From Myxococcales bacterium (GTDB lineage Bacteria > Myxococcota > Polyangia > Nannocystales > Nannocystaceae): a DNA stretch of 49,929 nucleotides. The position numbers and the translations under genes were made by a program. The notes beneath the pieces were generated by a model, which saw only the letters and a list, made by a program, of their open reading frames with translations, had not been told where the DNA came from and ran no database searches. The DNA lies in contig JAEUJW010000049.1 of the NCBI GenBank assembly GCA_016793465.1, positions 1-49,929 on the forward strand, written 5' to 3'. This document shows, piece by piece, positions 25,327 to 32,403 of this stretch. Position 1 is the first letter of the stretch, and each line of letters starts with the position of its first letter.

Positions 25327-25358
25327 CGAGGGACATGTCCAACGGGACATGTCCCTCG
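25327..25358. terminator. Perfect 14-bp inverted repeat between convergent genes
   Basis: Left arm CGAGGGACATGTCC, 4-nt loop AACG, right arm its exact reverse complement. It lies 27 bp after the radical SAM stop and 38 bp after the stop of the converging PAAR gene, so it can act as a bidirectional terminator. There is no T-tract. Each arm contains the repeat-family palindrome GGACATGTCC. Confidence 0.65.
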
Positions 25359-25395
25359 GAGCAGGCGCAGCGCCCCCGGCCGGGCCGGCGAGGCG

Positions 25396-25770
25396 TCAGC
25401 CGACCGCGTTCTTGTGGTTGTGGAACATCGGGTCGCCGACGCGGCACACGTTGCGGCCCTCGATCTTGACGTCGAACGAATACATCATGAACGCCGCCTC
25501 GGCGCGGTTGGTCCCGCCGACCACCCCGCCGTCGCTGCCCGCCTCGTCGCCGCTCGACCGCTGATACACGGTGTCCTTGACCACCGGCATGCAGCCGTCG
25601 AGCTCGACCGTCTTCGGGCCGTCGACGGCGTCGCTCGACCGGGCCACGTTGGGGTACGGCACCGGGATCGACCACGGCGGGGTCTTGCACACGTCGGGGA
25701 ACGCCACGTGCGTGTGCCCGCTGCCCTGATGAACGGCCCCGCTCGCGTTCGCCTTGACCGTGCTCGCCAT
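25396..25770 (-). CDS. T6SS DUF4150 PAAR-like spike-tip protein
   Basis: 124 residues, the usual size of a tip without toxin extension. Recognisable DUF4150 features: AFPDVCKTPPWSIPVPYPNVA, GGTNRAEAAFMMYSFDVKIEG and the final VCRVGDPMFHNHKN with Cys and His residues that could bind zinc. PAAR-type proteins cap VgrG trimers and carry effectors in the type VI secretion spike. It is the last gene of the operon. It has a strong Shine-Dalgarno (AGGAGG, minus strand within 25771-25779) that overlaps the stop codon of the preceding gene, in contrast to the leaderless genes elsewhere. Confidence 0.9.
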   Translation of the reverse strand: MASTVKANASGAVHQGSGHTHVAFPDVCKTPPWSIPVPYPNVARSSDAVDGPKTVELDGCMPVVKDTVYQRSSGDEAGSDGGVVGGTNRAEAAFMMYSFDVKIEGRNVCRVGDPMFHNHKNAVG

Positions 25771-25777
25771 ACTCCTC

Positions 25778-26824
25778 CTACTCCCCTCCGGCCGCGCCGA
25801 CGACCACCGCGGCCCGCTGCGGCCCGTCCGACGCGGCCCACACCAGCGCCGGCCCCGCGCAGACCCTGTTCGCCAGCGCCACCGCCGCGAGCACCACGAG
25901 CATCGGCCCGAACGCCGCCCCCGGGTCGCCCAGGCAGTCCCCCGGGTGCTCGACCGCCGCGTCGCCCGCGAACGCCTCGCTGCTGCGCAGCGCCGCCACC
26001 TGCCACTCGCGCGCGCCGTAGTGCTCGCCGTTGAGCCCCGCGTACACCGTGCGGATCGAGCCCCTGGCGCACCCGCGGGTCGCGTCGGCGACGGCCGCCG
26101 CGAGCCCGTCCCCGCGGTGCGGCGCCCGGGCGTACATGTGCCCGTCCTCGTGCCCCGCCCCCGGCAGGTTCACCAGCAGCGACGCCCGCGAGCCGCCGAC
26201 GACGCGCCGACGCGACAGCAGCAGGAACGCCGCGCCCTCGCCCGCCGCGAAGCCGTCGCGCGCGCCCGCGGCCAGCGTCCGCCGGTCGCGCTCGAACAGC
26301 TTCAATAACTCGGGGTCGAGCAGGCTGTCGACGCCGCCGAGCAGCACGAGCGGCGCCGCCGGGTCCTCGGTCATCGCGTACGCGTCCGCGAGGCCGAGCA
26401 GCGCGCCGGCGCGGCCGGGGGCCACGAGCCTGCTGTTGGTCGCCAGCGCCACCCCCGACTGCGCCGCCAGCTCGGCGAACACGCCCGCGAGGTCCAGCGC
26501 CGGCGCCCGCGGGTGGCCCTCGGGCGCCGCCAGCAGCAGCGGCACCGCCTCGCCCTCGCTCAACCCCGCGGCCGCCTCGCGCAGCGCCCACGTCGCCAGC
26601 CGCACCAGCCGCGCGCGCCGCGGCTCGCCCACCGCCGCGACCAGCGGCGGCAACGCGGCCTCCGGCACCGGCGCGACCACCAGCGCCTCGCCCTCGGCGT
26701 CGACCTGCGACCCGCGCATGCGCCGGCTGATGCCCGCGCGCACCGCCGCCGCCGTGGCGCGGGCCGTGTCGCCGAGCGGGCTCACCAGCCCCATGCCGTG
26801 GATCCACAGTCCGGTCGTCTGCAT
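25778..26824 (-). CDS. Ketosynthase-fold (thiolase-like) protein of T6SS spike clusters, catalytic residues absent
   Basis: 348 residues. The N-terminus WIHGMGLVSPLGDTARAT and the later GFAAGEGAAFLLLSRR and DCLGDPGAAFGPMLVVLAA are ketosynthase hallmarks. However, the segment where the nucleophile Cys should lie (VALATNSRLVAPGRAGALLG) has no Cys, and the two active-site His positions are not kept (NGEHYGARE, HPGDCLGDPG). So it is almost certainly not a condensing enzyme. Similar proteins sit with DUF2169 and PAAR genes in other T6SS clusters, where a chaperone or adaptor role is likely. Start ATG 26824 is 8 bp after the DUF2169 stop. Residues ELLKL use rare TTA/TTG codons. Confidence 0.82.
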   Translation of the reverse strand: MQTTGLWIHGMGLVSPLGDTARATAAAVRAGISRRMRGSQVDAEGEALVVAPVPEAALPPLVAAVGEPRRARLVRLATWALREAAAGLSEGEAVPLLLAAPEGHPRAPALDLAGVFAELAAQSGVALATNSRLVAPGRAGALLGLADAYAMTEDPAAPLVLLGGVDSLLDPELLKLFERDRRTLAAGARDGFAAGEGAAFLLLSRRRVVGGSRASLLVNLPGAGHEDGHMYARAPHRGDGLAAAVADATRGCARGSIRTVYAGLNGEHYGAREWQVAALRSSEAFAGDAAVEHPGDCLGDPGAAFGPMLVVLAAVALANRVCAGPALVWAASDGPQRAAVVVGAAGGE

Positions 26825-26831
26825 CGTCGTC

Positions 26832-27782
26832 TCAGGGGGTGAGGTTGAGGGTCCGCAGGCCGATCGTCACCTCGTCGATCGCCAGGGCCCGCCGGTCGAC
26901 CGCGACGGCCGCCCGCCACAGCATGCACAGGCGCCGCTCGTCGGGCTCGAGCGCCACCGTCTCGAGGTGCGGCGCGAACGGCGTGACGCCGGCGCCGATC
27001 TTCGCCTTCAACGCCCACGTGCAGGCCGGCAGCGCGAAGCGCAGCGGCTCCGGCGAGGCCCCGATCACCTCGACCGGCTCCCCGCCGCGCAGGTGCCCGA
27101 CGGTGTGCTGGTCCGGCGGCGCCGCCTGGAAGAAGCGCGCGTCGAAGTCCTCCGGCAGGTACGGCGCCCGCTTGCGCCGCCAGGCCTCGTCGTAGGTGCC
27201 CGCGTGCCGGCAGCGCGGCGCCCAGCCCGGGGCGATCGCCGCGAAGCAGGCCGGCTCCGCCGCGACCCCGGGCGCGTACGGGCTGTGGGGATACTCGAGG
27301 TTCGGCGCCGCGTCGTGCTCGCCGCACCCGACCCCGACCGGGTTGCGCGGCTCGTCGGCGCCGCCGAACGCCCGCTCGTACACCAGCGGCAGCGTCACGA
27401 ACGGCGCCGGCGGGCCGAGCATGCCGCCGGCGCGGCTGCGATCGCCGATCGCCCGCACCAGCTTGCGGATCGGCCCGACCGCCAGCGACACGTCGACGCT
27501 CGTCGCCGGCCTGCGCCGCGGCGCGTGGGCGCTGCCGACCAGCAGCACGTCGGTGCCCGGCTTCGACAGGTGCCGCTCCGCCGCGTTCATCAGGCTCGAC
27601 CGCCCCGGCTCGCCGCGGTACTCGTCGCCCGCGACGATCGGCCGCTGCTCCCCCGCCACCGTCGGCGTCGGGCCCAGCGTGAACGTCGCCTTCAGCGTGA
27701 CGATCAGCGTGTCGACCCCGCGCGCGTCGGGGAACACGTCGAGCTCGGCCACGAACGGGGTGGTGTTGACGATCTGCTGCAT
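26832..27782 (-). CDS. T6SS DUF2169-domain adaptor
   Basis: 316 residues from ATG 27782, which overlaps the upstream stop codon (TGATG). It matches DUF2169: VNTTPFVAELDVFPDARGVD, then LIVTLKATFTLG near the start, AAERHLSKPGTDVLLVGSAHAP, VYERAFGGADEPRNPVG and ALPACTWALKAKIGAGV. DUF2169 proteins stabilise or load PAAR/DUF4150 tips and their effectors onto VgrG (known for Agrobacterium). The neighbouring PAAR-like gene fits this job. Cytoplasmic. The large frame extending upstream to 28970 is an antisense-like extension in the wrong frame of the preceding gene and is not part of the protein. Confidence 0.9.
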   Translation of the reverse strand: MQQIVNTTPFVAELDVFPDARGVDTLIVTLKATFTLGPTPTVAGEQRPIVAGDEYRGEPGRSSLMNAAERHLSKPGTDVLLVGSAHAPRRRPATSVDVSLAVGPIRKLVRAIGDRSRAGGMLGPPAPFVTLPLVYERAFGGADEPRNPVGVGCGEHDAAPNLEYPHSPYAPGVAAEPACFAAIAPGWAPRCRHAGTYDEAWRRKRAPYLPEDFDARFFQAAPPDQHTVGHLRGGEPVEVIGASPEPLRFALPACTWALKAKIGAGVTPFAPHLETVALEPDERRLCMLWRAAVAVDRRALAIDEVTIGLRTLNLTP

Positions 27783-29038
27783 CACCCCGGGCTCCTGTCG
27801 ACGTCGACCGGGCGCTGCGCGAGGCGCCGCTCGACCTCCGCGAGCTGCCGGCGCTGGCGGGCGATCGGCGCCAGCGTGCGCAGCACCAGCGGCGTGCGCG
27901 CGCGCAGCTGCAGGTCGAGCAGCCACGCGCAGCGCCGCCGCATCGACCCGCCGGCCAGCCCCGCCAGCAGCGTCGCCTGGGTGCGCGGCGCCCCGCCGAG
28001 GTAGCGCCGGCCCGCGGCGTACCGCTCGCGGTGGGCCACCCACCAGCCGAGCACCTTCATCGCGTCGGGCCGCGGCAGGCTGTCCTCGGGGACATGTGCC
28101 AGCGCGACCCGCTCGCGCGACCGCGCGCTCAGCCCGGCCGCCGCCAGGTCGACGCCGGTGACCGCCGTCACGACCTCGCCCGCGAGGCGCCCGACCTTGT
28201 CGTCCTCGAGCCACTCGGCGCACAGGTCGACGACCTCGGGCTTGCCGACGAACCCCAGCGCCCACAGCCCGGCCGCCCGCCGCTTCTTGTGCAGCAGCAT
28301 GCGCTGCAGCAGCGGCCGGTCCGCGGGCGCGTCGGCCAGCGCCAGCAGCAGCAGCGCCTCGTCGCCGCCGCGGTCCTCGGCCCGCGCGCGCGCCCGCTGC
28401 CACGCCGACGCCAGCCCGAGCCGCGCGCCCGCGACGATCGCCGCGTCGAGCACGACCGGGTCGAGCTCGTCGAGCGCCGCCGCGATCGCCGCCTTGTAGT
28501 CCTCCGGCCGCGCCTCGTCGGCGCTCGCGCGCAGCCCCAGCGCCCGCTCGTGCGCGTCGTCGCTGGCCAGCAGGGCGCCGAGCGCGTCGCCCAGCGGCTC
28601 GCCCATGGCGATCAGCACCTCGGCGGCCGCCGCCTCGCCGGCGTCGAGCTCGGCCCGCAGGCGCGTCACCACCTCGGGGCGATCGCTGCACGCCAGCGCC
28701 CGCGCGAGCGGCCCGCGCTCGTCCGCCGCCCGCCAGGCCGCGAACACCGCCGCCAGCCCGTCGTCGCCGGGCGCCGCCAGCAGCGTCGCCGCCGCCGCGC
28801 TGGCCCGCCGCGGCTCGCCCGTCAGCGCCGGCAGCAGCAGCCGCTCGTGCGCCGCCGGCCCGGCCGTCAGCAGCCCGTCGACCTGGGCCGCGAGCCGCGC
28901 CTCGGGCCCGCGCGCCACGTCGGCCGGGCCGTAGTTCGGCGCGCGCAGGCCGTGCTCCCACATGCCCCACAGGAACTCGGCCTCGTCGAGGTGCTCCTCG
29001 ACGATGTCCCAGCGCGGCTCCGGCGGCGAGTACGGCAT
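27782..29038 (-). CDS. TIGR02270-family HEAT-repeat protein of T6SS clusters
   Basis: 418 residues. The N-terminus WDIVEEHLDEAEFLWGMWEH followed by LRAPNYGPADVARGPEARLAAQVDGL is the TIGR02270 signature. The rest is a helical HEAT-like solenoid (repeats such as GDALGALLASDDAHERALGL). Family members are encoded beside vgrG and DUF2169 genes and are thought to be accessory to spike or effector assembly. Its start is 16 bp after the vgrG stop and its stop is fused to the DUF2169 start, so the three are one translation unit. A repeat-family hairpin occurs in frame at 28080-28102, encoding HVPEDS. Confidence 0.87.
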   Translation of the reverse strand: MPYSPPEPRWDIVEEHLDEAEFLWGMWEHGLRAPNYGPADVARGPEARLAAQVDGLLTAGPAAHERLLLPALTGEPRRASAAAATLLAAPGDDGLAAVFAAWRAADERGPLARALACSDRPEVVTRLRAELDAGEAAAAEVLIAMGEPLGDALGALLASDDAHERALGLRASADEARPEDYKAAIAAALDELDPVVLDAAIVAGARLGLASAWQRARARAEDRGGDEALLLLALADAPADRPLLQRMLLHKKRRAAGLWALGFVGKPEVVDLCAEWLEDDKVGRLAGEVVTAVTGVDLAAAGLSARSRERVALAHVPEDSLPRPDAMKVLGWWVAHRERYAAGRRYLGGAPRTQATLLAGLAGGSMRRRCAWLLDLQLRARTPLVLRTLAPIARQRRQLAEVERRLAQRPVDVDRSPG

Positions 29039-29054
29039 CGGTGCTCCGCGGGCC

Positions 29055-31085
29055 TCAGTTGATCTTGACGCTCGCCCCCGCGAGCTTCAGCTCCGCGCTC
29101 GCCTCCACGGACACCGACGCGCCCTGGATCTTGATGCGTCCGGACCGGTCGATCACGATCGTCGACCCGCCGCACTGGATGTTCACCTCGGCGGCCGCCA
29201 GCTTCACGCCCTCGCGGGTGCTGATGTTGATCCCGCCGCCGGCGCGCAGCACCAGCCTGTCGCCGGCGTCGAGCGTCAGGTCGAGCTCGGCCTTCGCGTC
29301 GAGCGACTCGCCGACCTTCAGCGACATCGAGCCGGCGACCTCGTCCTTGCGCGAGCCGCCGATCGTCAGCTCCACCGCGCCGCCGACCTCCTCGACGCGG
29401 TCGCCGTCGACCTTGATCGCGCGGCTGCCCGCGATCGCCTCGGTCTCGTCGCCGGTCACGCGCCGGACGCTGTCGCGCTCGATCACCAGCGTGCGGTCGT
29501 TGCGGACCGTGACGGTCGCGTCGTGCAGCACCTCGGTCCGCATGTCGCGCTGCGCGTGCACGTAGATCTCCTCGCTGCCCCTGGCGTCCTCGAACTGCAG
29601 CTCGTTGAACCCGCCGCCGCCCGGCGTCGTCTCGCTCATGATCCCGCTCTTCGACTTGTGGGCCTCGGGGTCGTACGGCGGCTTGTTGACCCCCGTGTGC
29701 AGCCTGCCGGTGACGATCGGCCGGTCCGGGTCGCCCTCGATGAAGTCGACGATCACCTCGTGGCCGATGCGCGGGATGAACAGCGCGCCGTAGGCGTTGC
29801 CCGCCCACGCCTGGCTGACCCGCACCCAGCACGAGCTGTCCTCGTCGTGCTTGCCGTCGCGGTCCCAGTGAAACTGCAGCTTCACCCGCCCGTGCTCGTC
29901 GGTGAAGATCTCCTCGCTCGCCGGCCCGACCACCGTCGCCGTCTGCACCCCGCGGACCACCGGGCGCGGCGTGACCCGCGGCGCCCGGTACGGGACGTCG
30001 ACCGGCAGGCACTCGAACTCGTTGGTGTAGAGGAACTCGAACTCGAGCCCCGACACGCCCGGCCACGGCTGCTCGCCGCGGTGCACCACGCGCAGCACCT
30101 GGTACTCGCCGTCGAAGTCCGACCAGTGGTGCTCGCGCAGCTCGAACGAGTAGCCGGGGATCAGCGCCCGGCTGTCGCTGGTCCCGACCCCGCGGCGGGC
30201 CCCGCCGCGCAGCGCCGCCAGCCGCAGCCCGGCCTGCAGCTCGCCCTGCGCGGCCTCCTGATAGCCGCCCGGGTACTCGTAGACCTCGCGCTCCGCGCCC
30301 TCGTCGGCCCGCTTCTCCGCCGCCAGCGCCGCGCCCGGCTTGTGCAGGTTGTGGTCGCGCAGCGTCACCTTGCCGGGGCGCATGGCCTCGACGAGGCCGA
30401 AGCGCTCGACGCCCGCGTCCTCGCGCGCGCCGCCGCCGAAGCTCAGCGCGGCCCGGCGCCCCGGCGGCGGCACGCTGGTGGTCCGGTCGGTCACCACCAG
30501 CGTGGGCGCCCCGGACGGGCCGTCGGACCCGCCCTTGTCGGCCGCCGGCGCGAAGTAGACGATGCCCTCGGCCTCGCACAGGCGGTTGAAGAAGTCGAGG
30601 TCGCTCTCGCCGTACTGCACGCAGTAGTCGCGGGGCTGATAGGTCCGCGAGAGGTCCAGCCGATAGCCGCGCTTGTCGAGCCCGGCCGCCTCGAGCACCC
30701 GGTCGAGGATCTCCGGCACCGTCTTCTTCTGGAAGATCCGCGACGACACGCGGTGCTGCAGGCGCCAGATCCACGGCACGATCAGCAGCTCGTGGACCGC
30801 ATAGCGCTCGCCGCCGACGTCGACCTCGCCGCGGAACTCGACCTGGGCGACGCAGCCGCGGATGTCGCGCGGACCGTCGAGCCCGTCGATGGTCAGGCGC
30901 GCCTCGCTGTCGATCAGCGCGGGCGGCGGCAGGCCCTCGCTGGCGACCTCGACCCTGAACTCGAACAGGCTCGAGACCGCCTCGACACCGTGGAGCCGGA
31001 TCACCCGCAGGCTGGCCTGCCAGCGCTTGATCTCGACGAGGAAGAGCTCCACTTCAGCCGCCACGCAGACCCTCGTCTGTACCAC
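29055..31085 (-). CDS. vgrG: T6SS spike protein VgrG
   Basis: 676 residues from GTG 31085. Start is uncertain; the conserved part begins at about residue 12 (VELFLVEIKRW). Domains: gp27-like N-terminal half (LFEFRVEVAS, the segment SRIFQKKTVPEILDRVLEAAG, the YCVQYGESDLDFFNRLCEAEG region), gp5-like OB fold (TDEHGRVKLQFHWDRDGKHDED, then SCWVRVSQAWAGNAYGALFI), and a C-terminal beta-helix of short repeats (residues about 500-676). No extra toxin domain follows, so this is a structural, not an evolved, VgrG. It trimerises to form the puncturing spike. Second gene of the operon, 78 bp after the DUF4123 adaptor gene. Confidence 0.95.
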   Translation of the reverse strand: MVQTRVCVAAEVELFLVEIKRWQASLRVIRLHGVEAVSSLFEFRVEVASEGLPPPALIDSEARLTIDGLDGPRDIRGCVAQVEFRGEVDVGGERYAVHELLIVPWIWRLQHRVSSRIFQKKTVPEILDRVLEAAGLDKRGYRLDLSRTYQPRDYCVQYGESDLDFFNRLCEAEGIVYFAPAADKGGSDGPSGAPTLVVTDRTTSVPPPGRRAALSFGGGAREDAGVERFGLVEAMRPGKVTLRDHNLHKPGAALAAEKRADEGAEREVYEYPGGYQEAAQGELQAGLRLAALRGGARRGVGTSDSRALIPGYSFELREHHWSDFDGEYQVLRVVHRGEQPWPGVSGLEFEFLYTNEFECLPVDVPYRAPRVTPRPVVRGVQTATVVGPASEEIFTDEHGRVKLQFHWDRDGKHDEDSSCWVRVSQAWAGNAYGALFIPRIGHEVIVDFIEGDPDRPIVTGRLHTGVNKPPYDPEAHKSKSGIMSETTPGGGGFNELQFEDARGSEEIYVHAQRDMRTEVLHDATVTVRNDRTLVIERDSVRRVTGDETEAIAGSRAIKVDGDRVEEVGGAVELTIGGSRKDEVAGSMSLKVGESLDAKAELDLTLDAGDRLVLRAGGGINISTREGVKLAAAEVNIQCGGSTIVIDRSGRIKIQGASVSVEASAELKLAGASVKIN

Positions 31086-31163
31086 GCCGCCGCGAAACGC
31101 AGCAAGCCTCGCGCCGCCCGAAAACCGCCCCGGGCGCGCGCGCGCGGCGGCTGCTCGCCACTG

Positions 31164-31727
31164 TCACTTCACGCGGGGACCCGCGTCGGGCGTCGTCGCC
31201 TCGCCGCGGATGAGCACGCCGCCGAAGTTACGCCAGCGCTCGACCCGGCCCGCCGCGTCCTCGACGAAGAAGCTGTCGACCGGACCGAACATGATTTCGA
31301 GCTCACGCGGCGTGCAGGTCGGCAGGTACGACCGCAGCACCCGCGGGTCGTAGTAGCGAAACATCAACGCCCGCCCGCTCGCGTCGGTGACGCGGAGGAA
31401 CCGGCGAAAGTGCCGGCGCAGCTCGTCCAGCGGCCACGCCGACGCGACGATCACCCCCCACGCACGGCCCCAGCCGGCGAGCATCAGCAGCGGCGTGAAC
31501 GCCGACCCGGGCGCGAGCGCCACCAGGTACGGGGCCGCGGCCGCGAGCGCCGGGTGCAGCTTGCCGTCGAACAGACAGCGCGACTGCTCGCCCTCGGCGC
31601 CGACCGCCGGGGCGATCCGTGGGTCGCGCGCCGCGTCGACCAGCGCGTACAGGCGGGTCGCGTCGCGCTCCGCCAGCGCGCGCAGCTCCTCGATGTCCGG
31701 CGCCGCGAGCACGCGCCACCGTACCAC
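31164..31727 (-). CDS. T6SS DUF4123-domain effector adaptor
   Basis: 187 residues from GTG 31727. DUF4123 features are clear: LYALVDAARDPRI near residue 25, CLFDGKLHPALAAAAPYLVAL, WGVIVASAWPLDELRRHFRRFL split around residue 105, and FRYYDPRVLRSYLPTC followed by FGPVDSFFVED. DUF4123 proteins (Tap/TEC type) bind specific effectors and load them on the cognate VgrG. It is the first gene of the operon; the cognate effector is not in the window. The gap to vgrG (78 bp) holds no clear signal. Upstream lies an 85-bp divergent promoter region with an inverted repeat. Confidence 0.9.
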   Translation of the reverse strand: MVRWRVLAAPDIEELRALAERDATRLYALVDAARDPRIAPAVGAEGEQSRCLFDGKLHPALAAAAPYLVALAPGSAFTPLLMLAGWGRAWGVIVASAWPLDELRRHFRRFLRVTDASGRALMFRYYDPRVLRSYLPTCTPRELEIMFGPVDSFFVEDAAGRVERWRNFGGVLIRGEATTPDAGPRVK

Positions 31728-31755
31728 GACGCATCGTCGACGACGCGGCGCCGTC

Positions 31756-31777
31756 GGCCGGGCAAGATCGCCCGGCC
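31756..31777. promoter_or_regulatory. Inverted repeat in the divergent promoter of the T6SS and pseudokinase operons
   Basis: GGCCGGGC-AAGATC-GCCCGGCC, a perfect 8-bp inverted repeat, 28 bp upstream of the DUF4123 start and 35 bp upstream of the opposite gene. It could be an operator coordinating both operons, or a chance GC-rich hairpin. Confidence 0.4.
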
Positions 31778-31800
31778 CGCGTCGCCGCGATGAACCGTGA

Positions 31801-31806
31801 TATCGT
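31801..31806 (+). promoter_or_regulatory. Candidate -10 element of the 196-aa protein/pseudokinase operon
   Basis: TATCGT ends 6 nt before the GTG at 31813; no Shine-Dalgarno precedes the GTG. Confidence 0.45.
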
Positions 31807-31812
31807 GCCGGC

Positions 31813-32403
31813 GTGGGCGTGCGGATCGGAGCTCGCGGCGGCCGCTGGATCGAGGTGCACCTCGCCGCCGCCGTCACCCGCGACGCGATCCGCTTCCACG
31901 ACGCCGCGCACGCGCTGCGACTGCTCCGCGAGCACGCCGACGCCGACGACGTCCGCCGCCTCCGCGAGCTCGTGCCCGGGGCCGCGACCAGCAACCGGCG
32001 CCTCGTCGACCTCGAGGTGCTGCGCCGCGTCGCCGAGCGCCTGGCCGCCGGCACGCTCGTCGCGGTCGTGCACGCCCGCGAGTATCCGGCGCTGACGTCG
32101 AGCGTCACGCTGCCGCCGCCCGCCGACGTCCCGCTGGTGCCGTTCACCGCCCGGCCCGAGCCGCCGACCCTCGCCCCGGTCCGCGCGCGCATCCCCGAGT
32201 TCACGCCGCCGTCCGACTGGGAGCCGCTGGCCCAGGCGCGTGCGCTCGTCGCCGCCGCCGAGGACGGCGCGCCGTTCTGTGAGGTCTGCGCCCGCACGGC
32301 CGCGGAGCGGGCGGCCGGCCCCGGCAAGCCCGCCGCCGGGCGCGGCCCGTCCGCCGCCGTGCACGACCTCTCGCCCGCCGTCGCCCGCCAGGCGCCCGCA
32401 TGA
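31813..32403 (+). CDS. Unknown protein, T6SS-neighbour, coupled to pseudokinase
   Basis: 196 residues from GTG 31813. I do not recognise a family. The N-terminal 110 residues look folded (helices DAIRFHDAAHALRLLREHAD and DVRRLRELVPG, then strands LVAVVHAREYPALTSS). A Pro-rich middle (about 105-140) leads to a helix and a CxxC pair (FCEVCARTAAE). No signal peptide or membrane segment. Its stop overlaps the pseudokinase start (ATGA), so the two are co-translated and probably interact. Its promoter is divergent from the T6SS operon, which suggests a role in regulating or feeding that system; this is inference from position only. Confidence 0.78.
   Translation: MGVRIGARGGRWIEVHLAAAVTRDAIRFHDAAHALRLLREHADADDVRRLRELVPGAATSNRRLVDLEVLRRVAERLAAGTLVAVVHAREYPALTSSVTLPPPADVPLVPFTARPEPPTLAPVRARIPEFTPPSDWEPLAQARALVAAAEDGAPFCEVCARTAAERAAGPGKPAAGRGPSAAVHDLSPAVARQAPA

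Noticed and set aside
25778..26824. Functional beta-ketoacyl synthase of a polyketide or fatty-acid pathway
   Set aside because: The nucleophile Cys and both active-site His are not kept and the neighbours are T6SS genes.
27783..28970. N-terminal extension of the DUF2169 protein to 712 residues
   Set aside because: The extension overlaps the TIGR02270 gene in another frame and is Arg/Gly/Ala-rich; the TGATG coupling at 27780-27784 marks the real start.
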